NCBI RefSeq assembly: GCF_002575655.3
Contig: NC_053040.3
Span: 222,966,628 to 223,030,627, forward strand
From: Aegilops tauschii subsp. strangulata
Taxonomy: Eukaryota; Streptophyta; Magnoliopsida; Poales; Poaceae
Direction of reading: 5' to 3'
Length of the DNA: 64,000 nucleotides
How positions within the stretch are numbered: the first letter of the stretch is position 1; each line of letters opens with the position of its first letter. Positions 22,331 through 34,046 of the stretch are shown here, one piece after another. The position numbers and the translations under genes were made by a program. The notes below the pieces were generated by a model. The model did no database searches. It was not told where the DNA came from and was given only the letters and a program-made list of their open reading frames with translations.

Positions 22331-22547
22331 TTTCGTGTTTTTGCTTATGTTATACATCGGTTATTATTACCTGCTACTTTATCGTTCAAACTTGAGTTTT
22401 AAAATGCCCGTGGGGCACATATCGAGGCAGCAACGAATAGTATCTGTCTACTATCTGGTTCATCTGGGGTCTTCTATGTGGTTCGTGTTGGGTGGGCAAC
22501 AAACAGTAGATGATCCATTTTCTATCTTTTTAAACTGAAGCTATAAT

Positions 22548-23900
22548 CACTACAAAAAAAGACACTTTTGTGATGATACGTGTTTGTCATAGTAGGCCAC
22601 GTTTTCTGTCATGCATGTACATCCATGACAATTTTATGACAGAATCAAGATAGTCATAGATGTGCTGTCGTAGAAGTGTTCCATGACATTACCAAAATTA
22701 TCATCATGGAAGTGTCCACTTCGATGACGATAAATCGCGCGTCATAGAAGTGCTTTCGTCAAGGGTGACCGACACGTGGCATCGACCGTAATGGGTCGCG
22801 GTTAAGCTATCGGGTCTGGTTTTGGATCCGATAACCCGTTAATAGCCCGGACCAATGGGGATTTTCCACGTGTAAAATTCCCATTGGCCGCAGGAAACAC
22901 GCGTTGGCTCAACATTCGGACAGATGTCATCCACTCATTGGAAAGGAGGCACCTATGATACGTCAACACGTGGCACTGCCCAACAGAGGCCCATTCCGGT
23001 GAAAAGGCCGGCCCAGCTAAAGGCCCACCATGTTTTTTCAGACAGTAGTGGGCTGGCCCGTTAACAGCCTGCCATGTTTTGGGTCAAATTGAGGCCCATA
23101 CCAGATCAGGCCCGTTCACAGCCTGCCATGTTTTGGGCCAAATTACAGCCCATATCGGATCAGGCCCGTTAATAGGCCACTATTCTTTTGGGCCCATACT
23201 AAGACATGTTTGTATTTCAGCCTATTAAATGCCCGTTTACCAGTTCGGCCCGATAATAGTTTCAGCCTATTAGCGGCCCATGGTGCATCTGGGACGTTGC
23301 CGGCCTGGTTTAACTTTAGGCCATTTAACTACCCATGCAGAAACTGGGCTATTTCTTGTTCGAAGTAACTTTAGGCCTCTTAACGGCCCGTAGTCTTCGT
23401 GGATAAATTTCAGCCCAACTGGCCTATCGGCCTGTTAATGGCCCGTGTAACAGTTGGTCCTAGTTACAGCCCACGTTGAATCCAGCCTGCTTACAGCCCA
23501 TCTGATAATGGCCCGTGACACTTTTAGGCCTATGGCCCGCGTAGATACCGGCCTGCTTAAAGCCCATAATTTTATTGGGCCAAACAGGCCCGAGATATAT
23601 TTTGGCCTGTTAACTGCTCGTCCTATTTGGGCCAAACATGGGCCTTAGGCAATTTTGGCCTGTATTGGCCCATGATTTTTTTGCCTCAACGCTAGCCCAA
23701 TCTAGGTTTTAGCATGTTAAAACCCATGGTATTCTCTGGCCCAGCTGGACAGAACTTTACTCGGCCTATTAAAGGCGGGAAACAGCTATAGGTTTAGACC
23801 TGCTAATGGCCCAAGATGATTATAGGCCCAGGTTTTAGCCCATATGAGTAACGGGCCGGCCTAAAGACCGACAACACTGAGATCCACTGAACCATCCGAC
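22548..23900 (+). mobile_element. CACTA-type transposon end with sub-terminal repeats
   Basis: The sequence CACTACAAAAAAAGACACTT at 22548 is a CACTA terminal repeat. It is followed by GTGATGATACGTGTTTGTCA and inverted short words, then from about 22980 to 23860 by dozens of GGCCCGTTAA / TTTTGGGCCAAAT / AGCCCAT words, the kind of dense sub-terminal repeats typical of CACTA elements. The matching opposite end (reverse complement, TTTTTTTGTAGTG) was not found in the window, so the element is truncated or its far end has decayed. The TSD cannot be checked. Confidence 0.75.
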
Positions 23901-24107
23901 CTAAATTACAGCATACGGACCAAGAATAAACCCAGACTATACAACAAAGAAATTACAGCATATTACATCCCCTAGGCATCAAAGTTCGGCGCCAGTGATA
24001 ATAAAGGGCAACCGGACAGCAAATTACATAAAATGGGCAGGTCACCACCAGTGGAAGTTAACAGGCGGACAAAATAATAGATAGAACTAACAGCACTTCA
24101 ACACAGT

Positions 24108-24515
24108 TCAAGAAAGGTTAGCCCGGCCTAGGAGCTGCAGCGCAAGTAGCTTAGCAACCTGACGAGACTGCGCTTCTTTGGCGCTCATATCCACCAACTT
24201 AAGTAGCATAGCATGAATAAACGTTCATTACTTACGGTTAATCTTGCATAGAGATTGGACTTCCAGTCGTATTTGAGAGGAAGCATGTATTTCTGCTTGA
24301 ATTTCAGACTGAAGAAGTCGAACAGATTCAGGCGGCGACTTCAACGAGCTCGTGTCACTGAGTAAGTTTGACACTACATCAAGATGTGACTTCATGGTTG
24401 TATCCCTACCCTCAATATGTGTTGACTTCTCCTCTGGAATATGTGTTAGAGGGACAAACAATGGGTTCGTCTCACTATCATCATGGCAGTTCTTCCTAGC
24501 AGCAGTGTTGTCACC
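24108..24515 (-). pseudogene. 3' exons of a minus-strand gene inside the CACTA region
   Basis: An exon at 24515-24236 is bordered by acceptor CTCTTTCAG and donor GTAAGT and encodes GDNTAARKNCHDDSETNP through LLQSEIQAEIHASSQIRLEV, ending in KIN. A likely terminal exon, 24197-24108, reads LVDMSAKEAQSRQVAKLLAL and ends in TGA, but the splice phase does not match cleanly. Further upstream exons of the same gene probably lie beyond the inserted 13-kb element at 38.8-39.5 kb. No domain is recognised; by position it could be an accessory (TnpA-like) protein of the CACTA element or a captured host gene. Confidence 0.4.
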
Positions 24516-24570
24516 CTGAAAGAGAAACAAGTAGGTAGATAACAGGTTTTGCATGTATAAGCATCAGCGC

Positions 24571-24955
24571 TGTCAATTCATCTCATTTCTTTGTCAGAAA
24601 TAAAGAGACACGGTTTAAAATAGCATTAACATAATAGGCATTGTTCATAGTTAAGACGGCAGGAAATGGCATTGTGCAGGAGCGGCCAGCTTCACCAGAC
24701 CACTGGATTACAGATCAAGAACACAAGAATAGATGTAGTTCTAAACAACGTATAAGCATGCATGGTGAGTGCACTGTCAATTTATACCATTTCAGATTGA
24801 TAAATAAAGAGACACGATTTAAATAACATTAATATAATATGGCATTGTTCATAGTTGAGACATAGCAGGATATGACATTGTGCTGTTGTTGGTAGTCCCA
24901 CCACACCACTGGATTACAGATCAAGAACACAAGCATACACATAGTGCTAAAGAAG
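24571..24955. repeat. ~190-bp tandem duplication
   Basis: 24600-24750 and 24795-24945 share AATAAAGAGACACG-TTTAAA, ATTGTTCATAGTT-AGAC and CACTGGATTACAGATCAAGA in the same order. It lies in an intron-like stretch just before the gypsy insertion. Confidence 0.75.
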
Positions 24956-25007
24956 ATAACTTGCTATGTTTAGTTTAATTTACATGGTACGAATAAGGAA
25001 CTAGATT

Positions 25008-25012
25008 GTACA
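25008..25012. repeat. Target site duplication GTACA, left copy
   Basis: Identical to 38126-38130 on the other side of the gypsy element. Confidence 0.9.
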
Positions 25013-28000
25013 TGTCGGGACCCCGATTCTAAGTCACACCGATCTAGCATGTAACACCTTATATCACTTTGCGGCCTCACGCACGGTATTCCCACGGGTG
25101 TCGCCTTACCATGGCCCGGGACCGTTTGCGCCTTTTGGCTCACGTATATGACAATGTCGCTAGCATCCATATGACAGAGAACCCGGGCCGACATGGCTAG
25201 TCGTGAACCCAAAGCGGCACTAACGTATGGGGACAGGCATACATGAATCAACATCGAGCGTGTCGGTCAGCAGCGTGTGAATCCGGGCTGTAGCACTGGG
25301 CTAACAGGACTCCGGGAACCCGGGCTGTAGCAGGCTAGGCAGGACTCCGGATGTCACCGCGTGACATTTCCCCGAAGGGACAGACACATGAACGAAATGA
25401 AACACATGCCGGCCAGTCAAGTGTCCAGAGCAGTAGTGCTGGGCTAGCAGGACTCCGGTGAACCGGGCTGTAGCGGACTACTATGGCTCAAGGAGGCACT
25501 AGACTACATTTCCCCATAAGAGAGGCTGCCAAGGATAAACAACTAGATTGTCGGACCCCACACATAGCAATACACGTTACACGTACGCATAACATGCAAG
25601 TATGTGTTGTACAACATGGCATCACAACATAACGCAAACTCATATAGATAAAAGGCCCAGAAGAGCCACATAGCATTAAGTACAAACAGGGGTCACATGA
25701 CCCATCATTCAGAGCATACAAGCAACGGAAGCATTACATGTCTGGGTACAGACAACTACAAAGGAAAAAGGCCGAGAAGCCTGACTATCTACAAGACCCT
25801 CCCAAGGGTGCAAGATCGTAGCTGAGGTACAAGCTACCCGTCGAAGTCCAAGCGGAACTACTAATAAGACTGAAGTCTCCGCTGCAAAAACATAAATAAA
25901 GCAACATGAGTACAAAGGTACTCAGCAAGACTTACATCAGATCCTATCATACATGCATTTGTATCAAGAAGGTAGTGTGGGTTTTAGTTGCAGCAAGCCA
26001 GCTTTGACTCAGTGGCTATCCTATTCTACGACTACGAGAAACTTCTTTGAGGTAAGAAGGCGCACACGAGTCCACTAATCACCACCTCAATACACCACTA
26101 TGGATTCATTCCCGTGTCACTACGAGAAGCCATCCATAGCACTCACACTTATCTTGAGCATTTTAGAGTATCCACTTCAAGTTGTCTATGTACCACGTAA
26201 GCATCCAAGAAGTCCATAACCGAGGACACGGCTATTCGAATAGATCATGATAACCCTGCAGGGGTGTACTGCGTCACACACGCTCTCGCCACTTACTGCC
26301 ATGTACACGTCATGTACCTCGGCAACCTTCAAGCGGAAGCCTGGCGAGGGTGTCGGCCATGACCTGACTAACCACGCAAGACTCTAGTCCAGGTTTATCG
26401 CCTATTCGGGTTCCATCCGCAAGGAGATCCGGCCGGGGTGTCGCTCACGGCCCCAAACGATGTGTGCAGGGTTCCCGAGCCCACCATCCGGGTGCCACTC
26501 GGTACACCGGGCCACGTATGCCTAGTCTGTCCCAAGCCCACCCTGCCGGGTGCCACTCGGTAGAAAAATAGCACTACCTACAAACACCAGAAACTATTTG
26601 CAACTCCTGGACAGAGATCAAGGCGGTTAATAAGTCGAGAGAGCTTGGAGCGCCCGGAGCCCAATGTGTGGTAGTAGCTAGTCATTGGACAACTTACACA
26701 GAACTCGGTTCTTAAGGACGGTCCCAATGAGACAACCCACCATGTACTCCTACATGGCCTCTCACCGCTACCTTTACCAAATCGTGTTCACACGCTTAAC
26801 TCTTGGCACCAGAACATCTTGTAACACTCCAATTCATTCCCAATGAATCAGACCTGACACAACTCTAAGCAATAGCAGGCATGGCATGGTAGGAACACAA
26901 CATGGCTCATTCAACTCCTACACATGCTAGTGGGTTTCAACTATTTACTATGGCAATGACAGGTCATGCAGAGGAATGGGTTCAGCTACCACAGCATAAA
27001 GTAGCAGTTGAATCATTGTTGTCCTAATGCAGTAAAAGAGAGCAGGAGCGAGAGAGTAGGATTGTATCGGAATGAACAAAGGGGGTTTTCTTGCCTGGTA
27101 GATCAACAGGGTGGCACTGCTCCTCAGACAGGTACTCTGGAACACTCTCCGGAGCAGGACCTATCGAGAAGGAACGGTGTCGACAATCAAAACACAATCA
27201 TATGCAACAATATGATGCATGAATATGGCATGAATATGTGATGTATTTTGAGCCAATGCATTTAGCATTCAACTTGGAAGAGATCCATTTGAACCAAAGG
27301 TTCAAATGCAACTCTAATTTAAGTCCTTATATATGCCATTTATATGTTTTCACTTATACAGTAGTTATATGTTGGTTTGTCATGCATGAAACTAGTACAG
27401 ATGGATAGATTGCATTTTTCTGATAATTTTTCATATATAAATTATTTAAATCTGAGCTACGGTTGAATTTCTATGAATTTTAGAAGTTTTACTAATTTTC
27501 TGGAATTTCCTGATTTATTTTAAATCCAGAAAGTCCTTTACTGCGTCAGCATGACGTCATCGCTGCGTCAGCAGGTCAACGGGCTGGCCAGGGTCAAATC
27601 TGGCCGGCGGAGCCCACTCGTCAGTGAGACAGGGGTTAACCCCGCGTTGACTCACCTTTGACCTACTGTGGGGCCCGCTGTCAGCGGCTGTAGGGCGGCT
27701 AATTAGTGGGGTTTAGCCACTAATGGTCGTGCCACGTCGGCGGGGTTACGCCGGCGATGACCCGACGCGGTGGCGATCGGCGGCCGACCGTTTCCGGCCA
27801 CGGCTGGACGTGCGGTTAGGTGCGTTGGACAGCCCGTGGTCCGGGGCATCCAGCGGTGGTCGTGGGGTCGCCGGGGACGACGTGTAGCGGCGACGGCGGT
27901 GAGCGTATGCGGCGGCGGAGCTCGGTGGGGTGCGGGCGCTGCACTGGGACTCGCTTTCGAGCCGGCTGGGCTACACAACGGCGTCAGGGGCTCTGTGGAG

Positions 28001-29097
28001 CATGCCCGTTGCACGAAGGCAGCGAACGAAGCACGGTGAGCGCGCGCGCTGTGGCAATGGCGGAGCCCAGCTTCGGCTCATGCTGGCAGGGGAGCTAGAG
28101 GGCAGGGGAGAGCAGGAGAGTAGGGGGAGTCGATGCAGTGTCTCACAACGGATCCAAAGGTGTCGACGGCGAGCTCGGGGAAGCCTGGACGGCGTCGAAT
28201 CGACGGTGGGGTTGCCGGCGGCCGAAGCTTGAAGACGACGATGATGCAGTCATTGCCGGGCATCCGGAGTGGCTTCTTTCGGTGGATAGGCGAAGATCGT
28301 CGATGCGGAGCTCGGGGACACGGCGAGAAGGCTCGGGGGTGGCTGTGGCCGCGTCGGCGTGCGGTGGTACTCTCCGGTGCGTTCGGGCGTCGCAAGAGAG
28401 AGCGAGAGAGAGGAGGGGAGAGGCGCAGGAGAGAGGGAGTGAGGCCAGGGGGAGCTGGGCGCTTCTGGCGAGGCCAGGTCGAAGAGGGGAGAGGGCAGGC
28501 AGGCAGCTGCCGTGGCATGCATGCGCGCGGCGTGCGGCGACCACGCGCCCTGTCCCTCTGGCGCGAGGAGGGGGACGACTGGCGCTGGCCAGTCAGCTGG
28601 GCCGGCACAGAGCCAGGCCAGCAAGTGGCCCAGGTAAGTCCAGGTAAGGGTTTTCCCCCTTTTTACTTATTTTCTATTTTTCTGACATTTGCTCTGATTT
28701 AGTAGAATACTAAATCATTTTATTTTCTTATGCCAATTTTTGTAGGAGCTAGTGGTATTATTCCAGAGCTCCTCATCAACTAGCATAAATTTTGGACAAT
28801 ATTCTATATATATAACAATATATATCCAAAGCAAATAATTACTGCATTAATTCCAAAAGGCCAAAATAGATATCTATGAGCTCCTAAAAATATTGGTTTG
28901 ATTTTTATCTCTGTCCAATATTTTCAGAGAGCAACATGAACATTTTCTTGGACCCTTTTGGAGCAATTTTTATCTGGGTCATTTCCAGAAATGATTCTGA
29001 GGGTTTCACAAATCCCCATTTCAAATTTAAATGAAATTTAGACATGATGCACACATGACTAGCTAGTCTAGGTCATACCAGAACTAGGGACGTGACA
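25013..29097 (-). repeat. 3' LTR of the gypsy element
   Basis: 4,085 bp; begins (plus strand) TGTCGGGACCCCGATTC and ends GGGACGTGACA, so TG...CA. A GC-rich part, 27540-28640, has many long open frames on both strands that are copied in the other LTR; they are composition artefacts, not genes. Confidence 0.95.
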
Positions 29098-32000
29098 ACT
29101 CGCCCCCACTTGAAAGAATCTCGTCCCGAGATTCAGGGGTCGATGGAAAGAAGGTGGGGTACTCCAGTCGAAGACGATCTTCTCGCTCCCAAGTAGCTTC
29201 TCTCTCGGAATGATGAGACCACTGAACCTTGAGAAACTTGATGTTCTGACGTCGGGTGACACGCTCTGCTTGATCAAGAATGCGAATAGGGTACTCTCGA
29301 TATGTGAGGTTATCTTGGAGATCAAGCGTTTCGTGGTCCACTCCGCGGATGGGATCCGAGAAGCAACGCCTGAGTTGAGAGACATGGAAGACATCATGGA
29401 CTCGAGAAAGATGTGGGGGTAGTTCCAACTGGTAGGCAACCTCTCCTCGTTTAGAGAGAATGCGAAAAGGACCAATGTAACGAGGAGCCAACTTGCCCTG
29501 GATACCGAAACGATGGGTACCCTTTAGGGGAGTAACCTGAAGGTAAGCCTTGTCGCCAACTCCATAAGCCACTTCCTTATGACGACGGTCATACTGGCTC
29601 TTTTGACGGGACTGGGCTGTTTTCAAATTCTCACGAATGATGCGAACTTGCTCTTCTGCTTCCTGGATCATGTCTGGTCCAAAGAATTGTCTTTCACCGG
29701 TTTCTGACCAGTTCAAAGGTGTTCGACATCTTCGTCCATACAGAATCTCGAAAGGAGCTTTCTTAAGACTGGATTGATAGCTATTGTTATAAGCAAACTC
29801 GGCGAAAGGTAGGCATTTCTCCCAATCCATACCGAATGAGATAACGCAAGCTCTAAGCATGTCTTCGAGAATTTGGTTGACCCTTTCCACCTGACCACTT
29901 GATTGAGGGTGGAAAGCGGTACTGAAGGAAAGATGGGTGCCCATGGCAGTTTGGAAACTCTCCCAGAAATGAGAAGTGAAGAGACTACCACGGTCTGAAT
30001 TGATCTCTAGTGGAACACCATGAAGTGACACTATTCGAGAAATATATAAGTCAGCGAGCTGACTAGCAGTGATACTCTCTCGAACAGGTAGGAAGTGAGC
30101 CACTTTGGAAAGACGATCAATGACTACGAAGATAGCGTTATTCCCTTTCTTGGTCCTGGGAAAGCCGGTGATGAAGTCCATACCAACTTTATCCCATTTC
30201 CACTCAGGAATGGCTAAAGGTTGAAGGGTGCCAGCAGGCCTTTGATGTTCTGTCTTAACGCGATGACAAACGTCACAGTTAGCAATGGACTGAGTGATTT
30301 CTCTCTTCATCCTAGTCCACCAGAACCTCTGACGTAGGTCCTGATACATCTTAGTACTACCGGGATGAATCGTGAGAGGAGATTCATGTGCCTCCTTAAG
30401 GATAAATTGTCGCAGATGTTGATTCTTGGGAACCACCAAGCGATTCTCAAAGAAAACAACACCTTGATCATCTATAGAGAAACTTCCACCAACTCCCTTA
30501 TTAATGTTTCTCTTGATCCGGGAAATTCCCGTATCCTGCTTCTGAGTAGAGATGATCTGATCCACAAGAGTAGGTTTCGCCACCAAGGTAGAAAGGAATC
30601 CGTGAGGAGCAATGTGAAGATTAATCTTACAGAATTCCTCATGGAGAAGTGGTTGGCCCTGCTGCAACATAAGATTGTTGCAATAGGACTTACGACTTAG
30701 CGCATCAGCCATGACATTGCCCTTGCCTGGGGTGTAGGTAATCCCTAAGTCGTAATCTGAGATCAACTCCAACCAACGTCTTTGCCTAAGGTTCAAATCT
30801 GGTTGGGTGAAAATATACTTGAGACTCTGGTGATCGGTGTAAATCTCGCAACGTTTACCGAGAAGGTAATGTCGCCATGTCTTAAGTGCATAGACTACGG
30901 CTGCAAGCTCTAGATCATGTGTAGGATAATTCTCCTCATGTGGATGCAACTGTCGAGATGCATAGGCAATCACATGACGATCCTGCATAAGAATGCAGCC
31001 TAGTCCCTGTCGTGAGGCGTCGCACTAGATAACAAAGTCTTTAGTGAAATCCGGTGGCACAAGTATGGGGGCAGAAGTCAGGCGTCTTTTCAGTTCCTGA
31101 AAACTGTATTCACACTGTGGGGACCACTCAAACTTTTTATCCTTCTTGAGAAGTTCCGTGAGGGGTTTGGCTACTTTGGAGAAGTTTTTAACAAAGCGGC
31201 GACAATAACTGGCTAGACCAAGGAAACTCCTAACTTGTTTAACTGTTTCAGGTGGAGTCCAATCAAGAACGGCCTGAACTCTCTCAGGATTGACAGCAAT
31301 GCCCTTACTAGAGATCACGTGGCCTAGGTAGGTCACTTCTGGCAACCAAAATTCGCACTTGGAGAACTTGGCATAAAGGCGGTGCTCTCTGAGTTTTTTA
31401 ACACAAGTCTAAGATGTTCGGCATGCTCTTCCTCGTTCTTCGAGTAGATAAGGATATCATCGAGGTAAACCACGACGAACTTGTCTAAGTACTCCATGAA
31501 GATCGAGTTCATCAAGCGGGAGAAGGTAGCTGGAGCATTGGTTAGACCAAAGGACATGACGGTGTACTCGTACTGGCCATAACGAGTGACAAAAGCCGTC
31601 TTAGGAATGTCCCCGTTTCTAATCTTGATTTGGTGGTAGCCTAACCTCAAATCCATCTTGGAAAAGACTGAGGATCCAACGAGTTGATCATACAGGTCGT
31701 TGATCCTGGGGAGCGGATACTTGTTCTTTATCGTGACTAAATTAACGGGACGATAATCTACAACCATCCGGTCCGTACCATCCTTCTTCTTGACGAAGAG
31801 GACGGGGCAAGCCCAGGGAGAAGAACTAGGACGGATGAAACCCTTTTGCAAGGACTCATCAAGTTGTTTCTTAAGCTCAGCTAGTTCTAAAGGTGCCATC
31901 TTGTAAGGTCTCCTAGAGATTGGGGCGGTTCCTGGGATAAGATCTATGACAAACTCTACATCTCTGTCAGGTGGAATACCTGGCAGTTCCTCTGGAAAGA

Positions 32001-33558
32001 CATCTGGAAAGTCACGGACTACCGGGATATCTTCAAGGTCTGGAAGAGGACTGGCATTAAGAGAATAGAGTTGACGCTTTGCAACTCTGGTGGAGACAGT
32101 GACTAACTTACCAGATGGGTGTGTGAGTTGAACAGACCTAGTGTAACAATCAATCTTGGCATGATGAGCTGTCATCCAGTCCATACCCAAGATGATGTTA
32201 ATATCTGTAGACTTGAGGGCTATAAGTGAGGCAAGGAATACAAGTCTGTCAACAAGGATTTCATTACCATGGCTTATTCTGGTAGTTTGCCATCTAGACC
32301 CTGGAGTTTGGATTTCAAGTGGAGTTGGCATATCACAAAATGACATGTCGTGCAAACGAGCATAGCCTTCAGAGATGAAGGAGTGAGATGCTCCGGTATC
32401 GAATAGAACCGAAGCTGGATGGCAATTGACAAGGAGTGTACCAAGAACGACATCCGGATCATCATGAGCGTCTTTAGCTGAGGCGTGATGCACACGTCCA
32501 CGCTCAGTGGGAGCTGACTTGACACTGATCATCTTGTGGGATGGCTTACCACTGCCAATAGACTTCTCAGGCAGGGGTGGGGCATAGTTAGTTTGAGAGC
32601 AGTCACGTGCATAGTGTCCTGGCTTCCCGCATGTGAAGCAAGTCCCTGAAGTTGGATGTGGACCTGCATTGACAAGCGGTCTACCAATAGGCCTGGGTGG
32701 AGCATACTGCTGGACTGGGTGAGGCGCCACATAAGATGGCCTCGGTGCATATCCAGGTGGAAGAGCGGAGTTCGGAACCCAAATCCGGCGCTTATGAGAA
32801 CTAGAACCAAAGGAAGAAACCAAATCACGGGTGTGCTTACGAGACTCCTCGTAGGTGAGCTGAGCTGTCTCCGCATTAATGGCCTTGTTCACAAGAGCCT
32901 GGAATGTATTGCAATGGTGCAAGTGGAGATCACGACGCAACTTGGGGTTGAGACCCTTCCGGAACCTAGCCTACTTCTTAGCGTCCGTGGACACTTCTTC
33001 TGTAGCATAGCGGGTGAGGTTCTCAAAATCTCTACTGTAAGCATCAACAGCCATCTTACCCTGGGTGAAACTACAGAACTCTTCTCTCTTGCGGTCAATG
33101 AGATCCTGAGGAATGTGATGCTCGCGAAAAGCCTCAAGGAAATCTCTCCAGGTCGGTATCTGGCCAACTGGAAGCATAGCCTCATAGTTCTGCCACCAAA
33201 GACTAGCAGGACCTTCCAGGTGATATGCAGCATAAGTGACCTTGTCACCTTCAGCTACGTTCGCAGAACGCAGCTTGTGTGTGATACTACGGAGCCAGTC
33301 ATCTGCATCGAGTGGCTCAATAGAATGATGGAAGGTAGGTGGTTTCAGACCAATGAAATCATAGATGGTCGCTGACTCTTTGCACTGGGGTGCGGTGTTC
33401 TCCTCGATACGTGCTAACAAGCGGTTAGACTCATGCTTGTTCCTCTCCATCTCTAACATCAACTCTGCCAACGAAGGCTGGTCGGGACGATCCTCCTCGT
33501 CCCTACCACCTCCGTGGTTCAGGCAACGAGCAACAGAACTTCGGTTAACTGACGACAT
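29084..33558 (-). pseudogene. gag-pol polyprotein of the gypsy element, broken in three places
   Basis: From ATG 33558 (MSSVNRSSVARC): a capsid-like gag, a CCHC knuckle ([14 protein letters not shown]), an aspartic protease ([12 protein letters not shown]), reverse transcriptase ([13 protein letters not shown] near 31470), RNase H ([13 protein letters not shown]), integrase with an HHCC zinc site ([11 protein letters not shown]) and the D-D-E core ([19 protein letters not shown]), then a chromodomain-like tail. Breaks: a TAG at 32973-32971 in gag; one base missing in the A/T run near 31395 after RT; a TAG at 31027-31025 between RT and RNase H. The last reading frame, from 30988, is intact through integrase and stops at 29084, inside the 3' LTR. 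The copy cannot supply its own full polyprotein. Confidence 0.93.
29098..29112 (-). other. Polypurine tract of the gypsy element
   Basis: On the minus strand, AAGTGGGGGCGAGT directly precedes the 3' LTR; it primes plus-strand DNA synthesis. It is also coding sequence for the pol C-terminus. Confidence 0.75.
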
Positions 33559-34030
33559 CCTGAGAAGCGGAACCAAGGACGAGGTCAACAACAACTATAG
33601 GATGCAACATGTAGCATAAGAAAATTTAGTATCTCTCAAACTCCTAGGAAAAATCCGGCAGCATAACAGCAGTAAAATGCTCAAAATGGGACATTCTACA
33701 AAAGGCGGGGTAGCACCATACTCAACATCGTCACTCAAGGTTCTGAGATATTACTAAATAGGCTACACTGGAGGTACTCAAACTGGGATATGACTCTGAT
33801 CAACCAATCCTAAGAGACTACGGAGTAGTAACACGTGATCCTGATAGACAGAAGAGAAAGCCTAGTTCCTTAACCCCGTAGGAAAGATAGGATGACTCAG
33901 ATCAGAAGGCATGAGGTAAAAGGAGTAAAAGAGCCTTACGTTCCCTTCCACAATCAATTCCCTTATATAACTAAAGAATTACTAGACTCAACTTCGACCA
34001 GGTTGGCTTGGAAATCCTACAGGCAGTCAG

Positions 34031-34042
34031 GCTCTGATACCA
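34031..34042 (-). other. Primer binding site, initiator tRNA-Met type
   Basis: On the minus strand TGGTATCAGAGC lies four bases inside the 5' LTR; it is complementary to the 3' end of plant initiator tRNA-Met, the usual primer of this group. Confidence 0.9.
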
Positions 34043-34046
34043 AAGC

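Noticed and set aside
25428..25440. GTAGTG words considered as the far CACTA terminus
   Set aside because: They lie inside the gypsy LTR and lack the preceding T-run; no true TTTTTTTGTAGTG end was found.
27703..28702. Several long overlapping open frames on both strands
   Set aside because: They lie in the GC-rich part of a gypsy LTR, are duplicated in the other LTR (36737-37650) and encode low-complexity Arg/Pro/Gly; composition artefacts.
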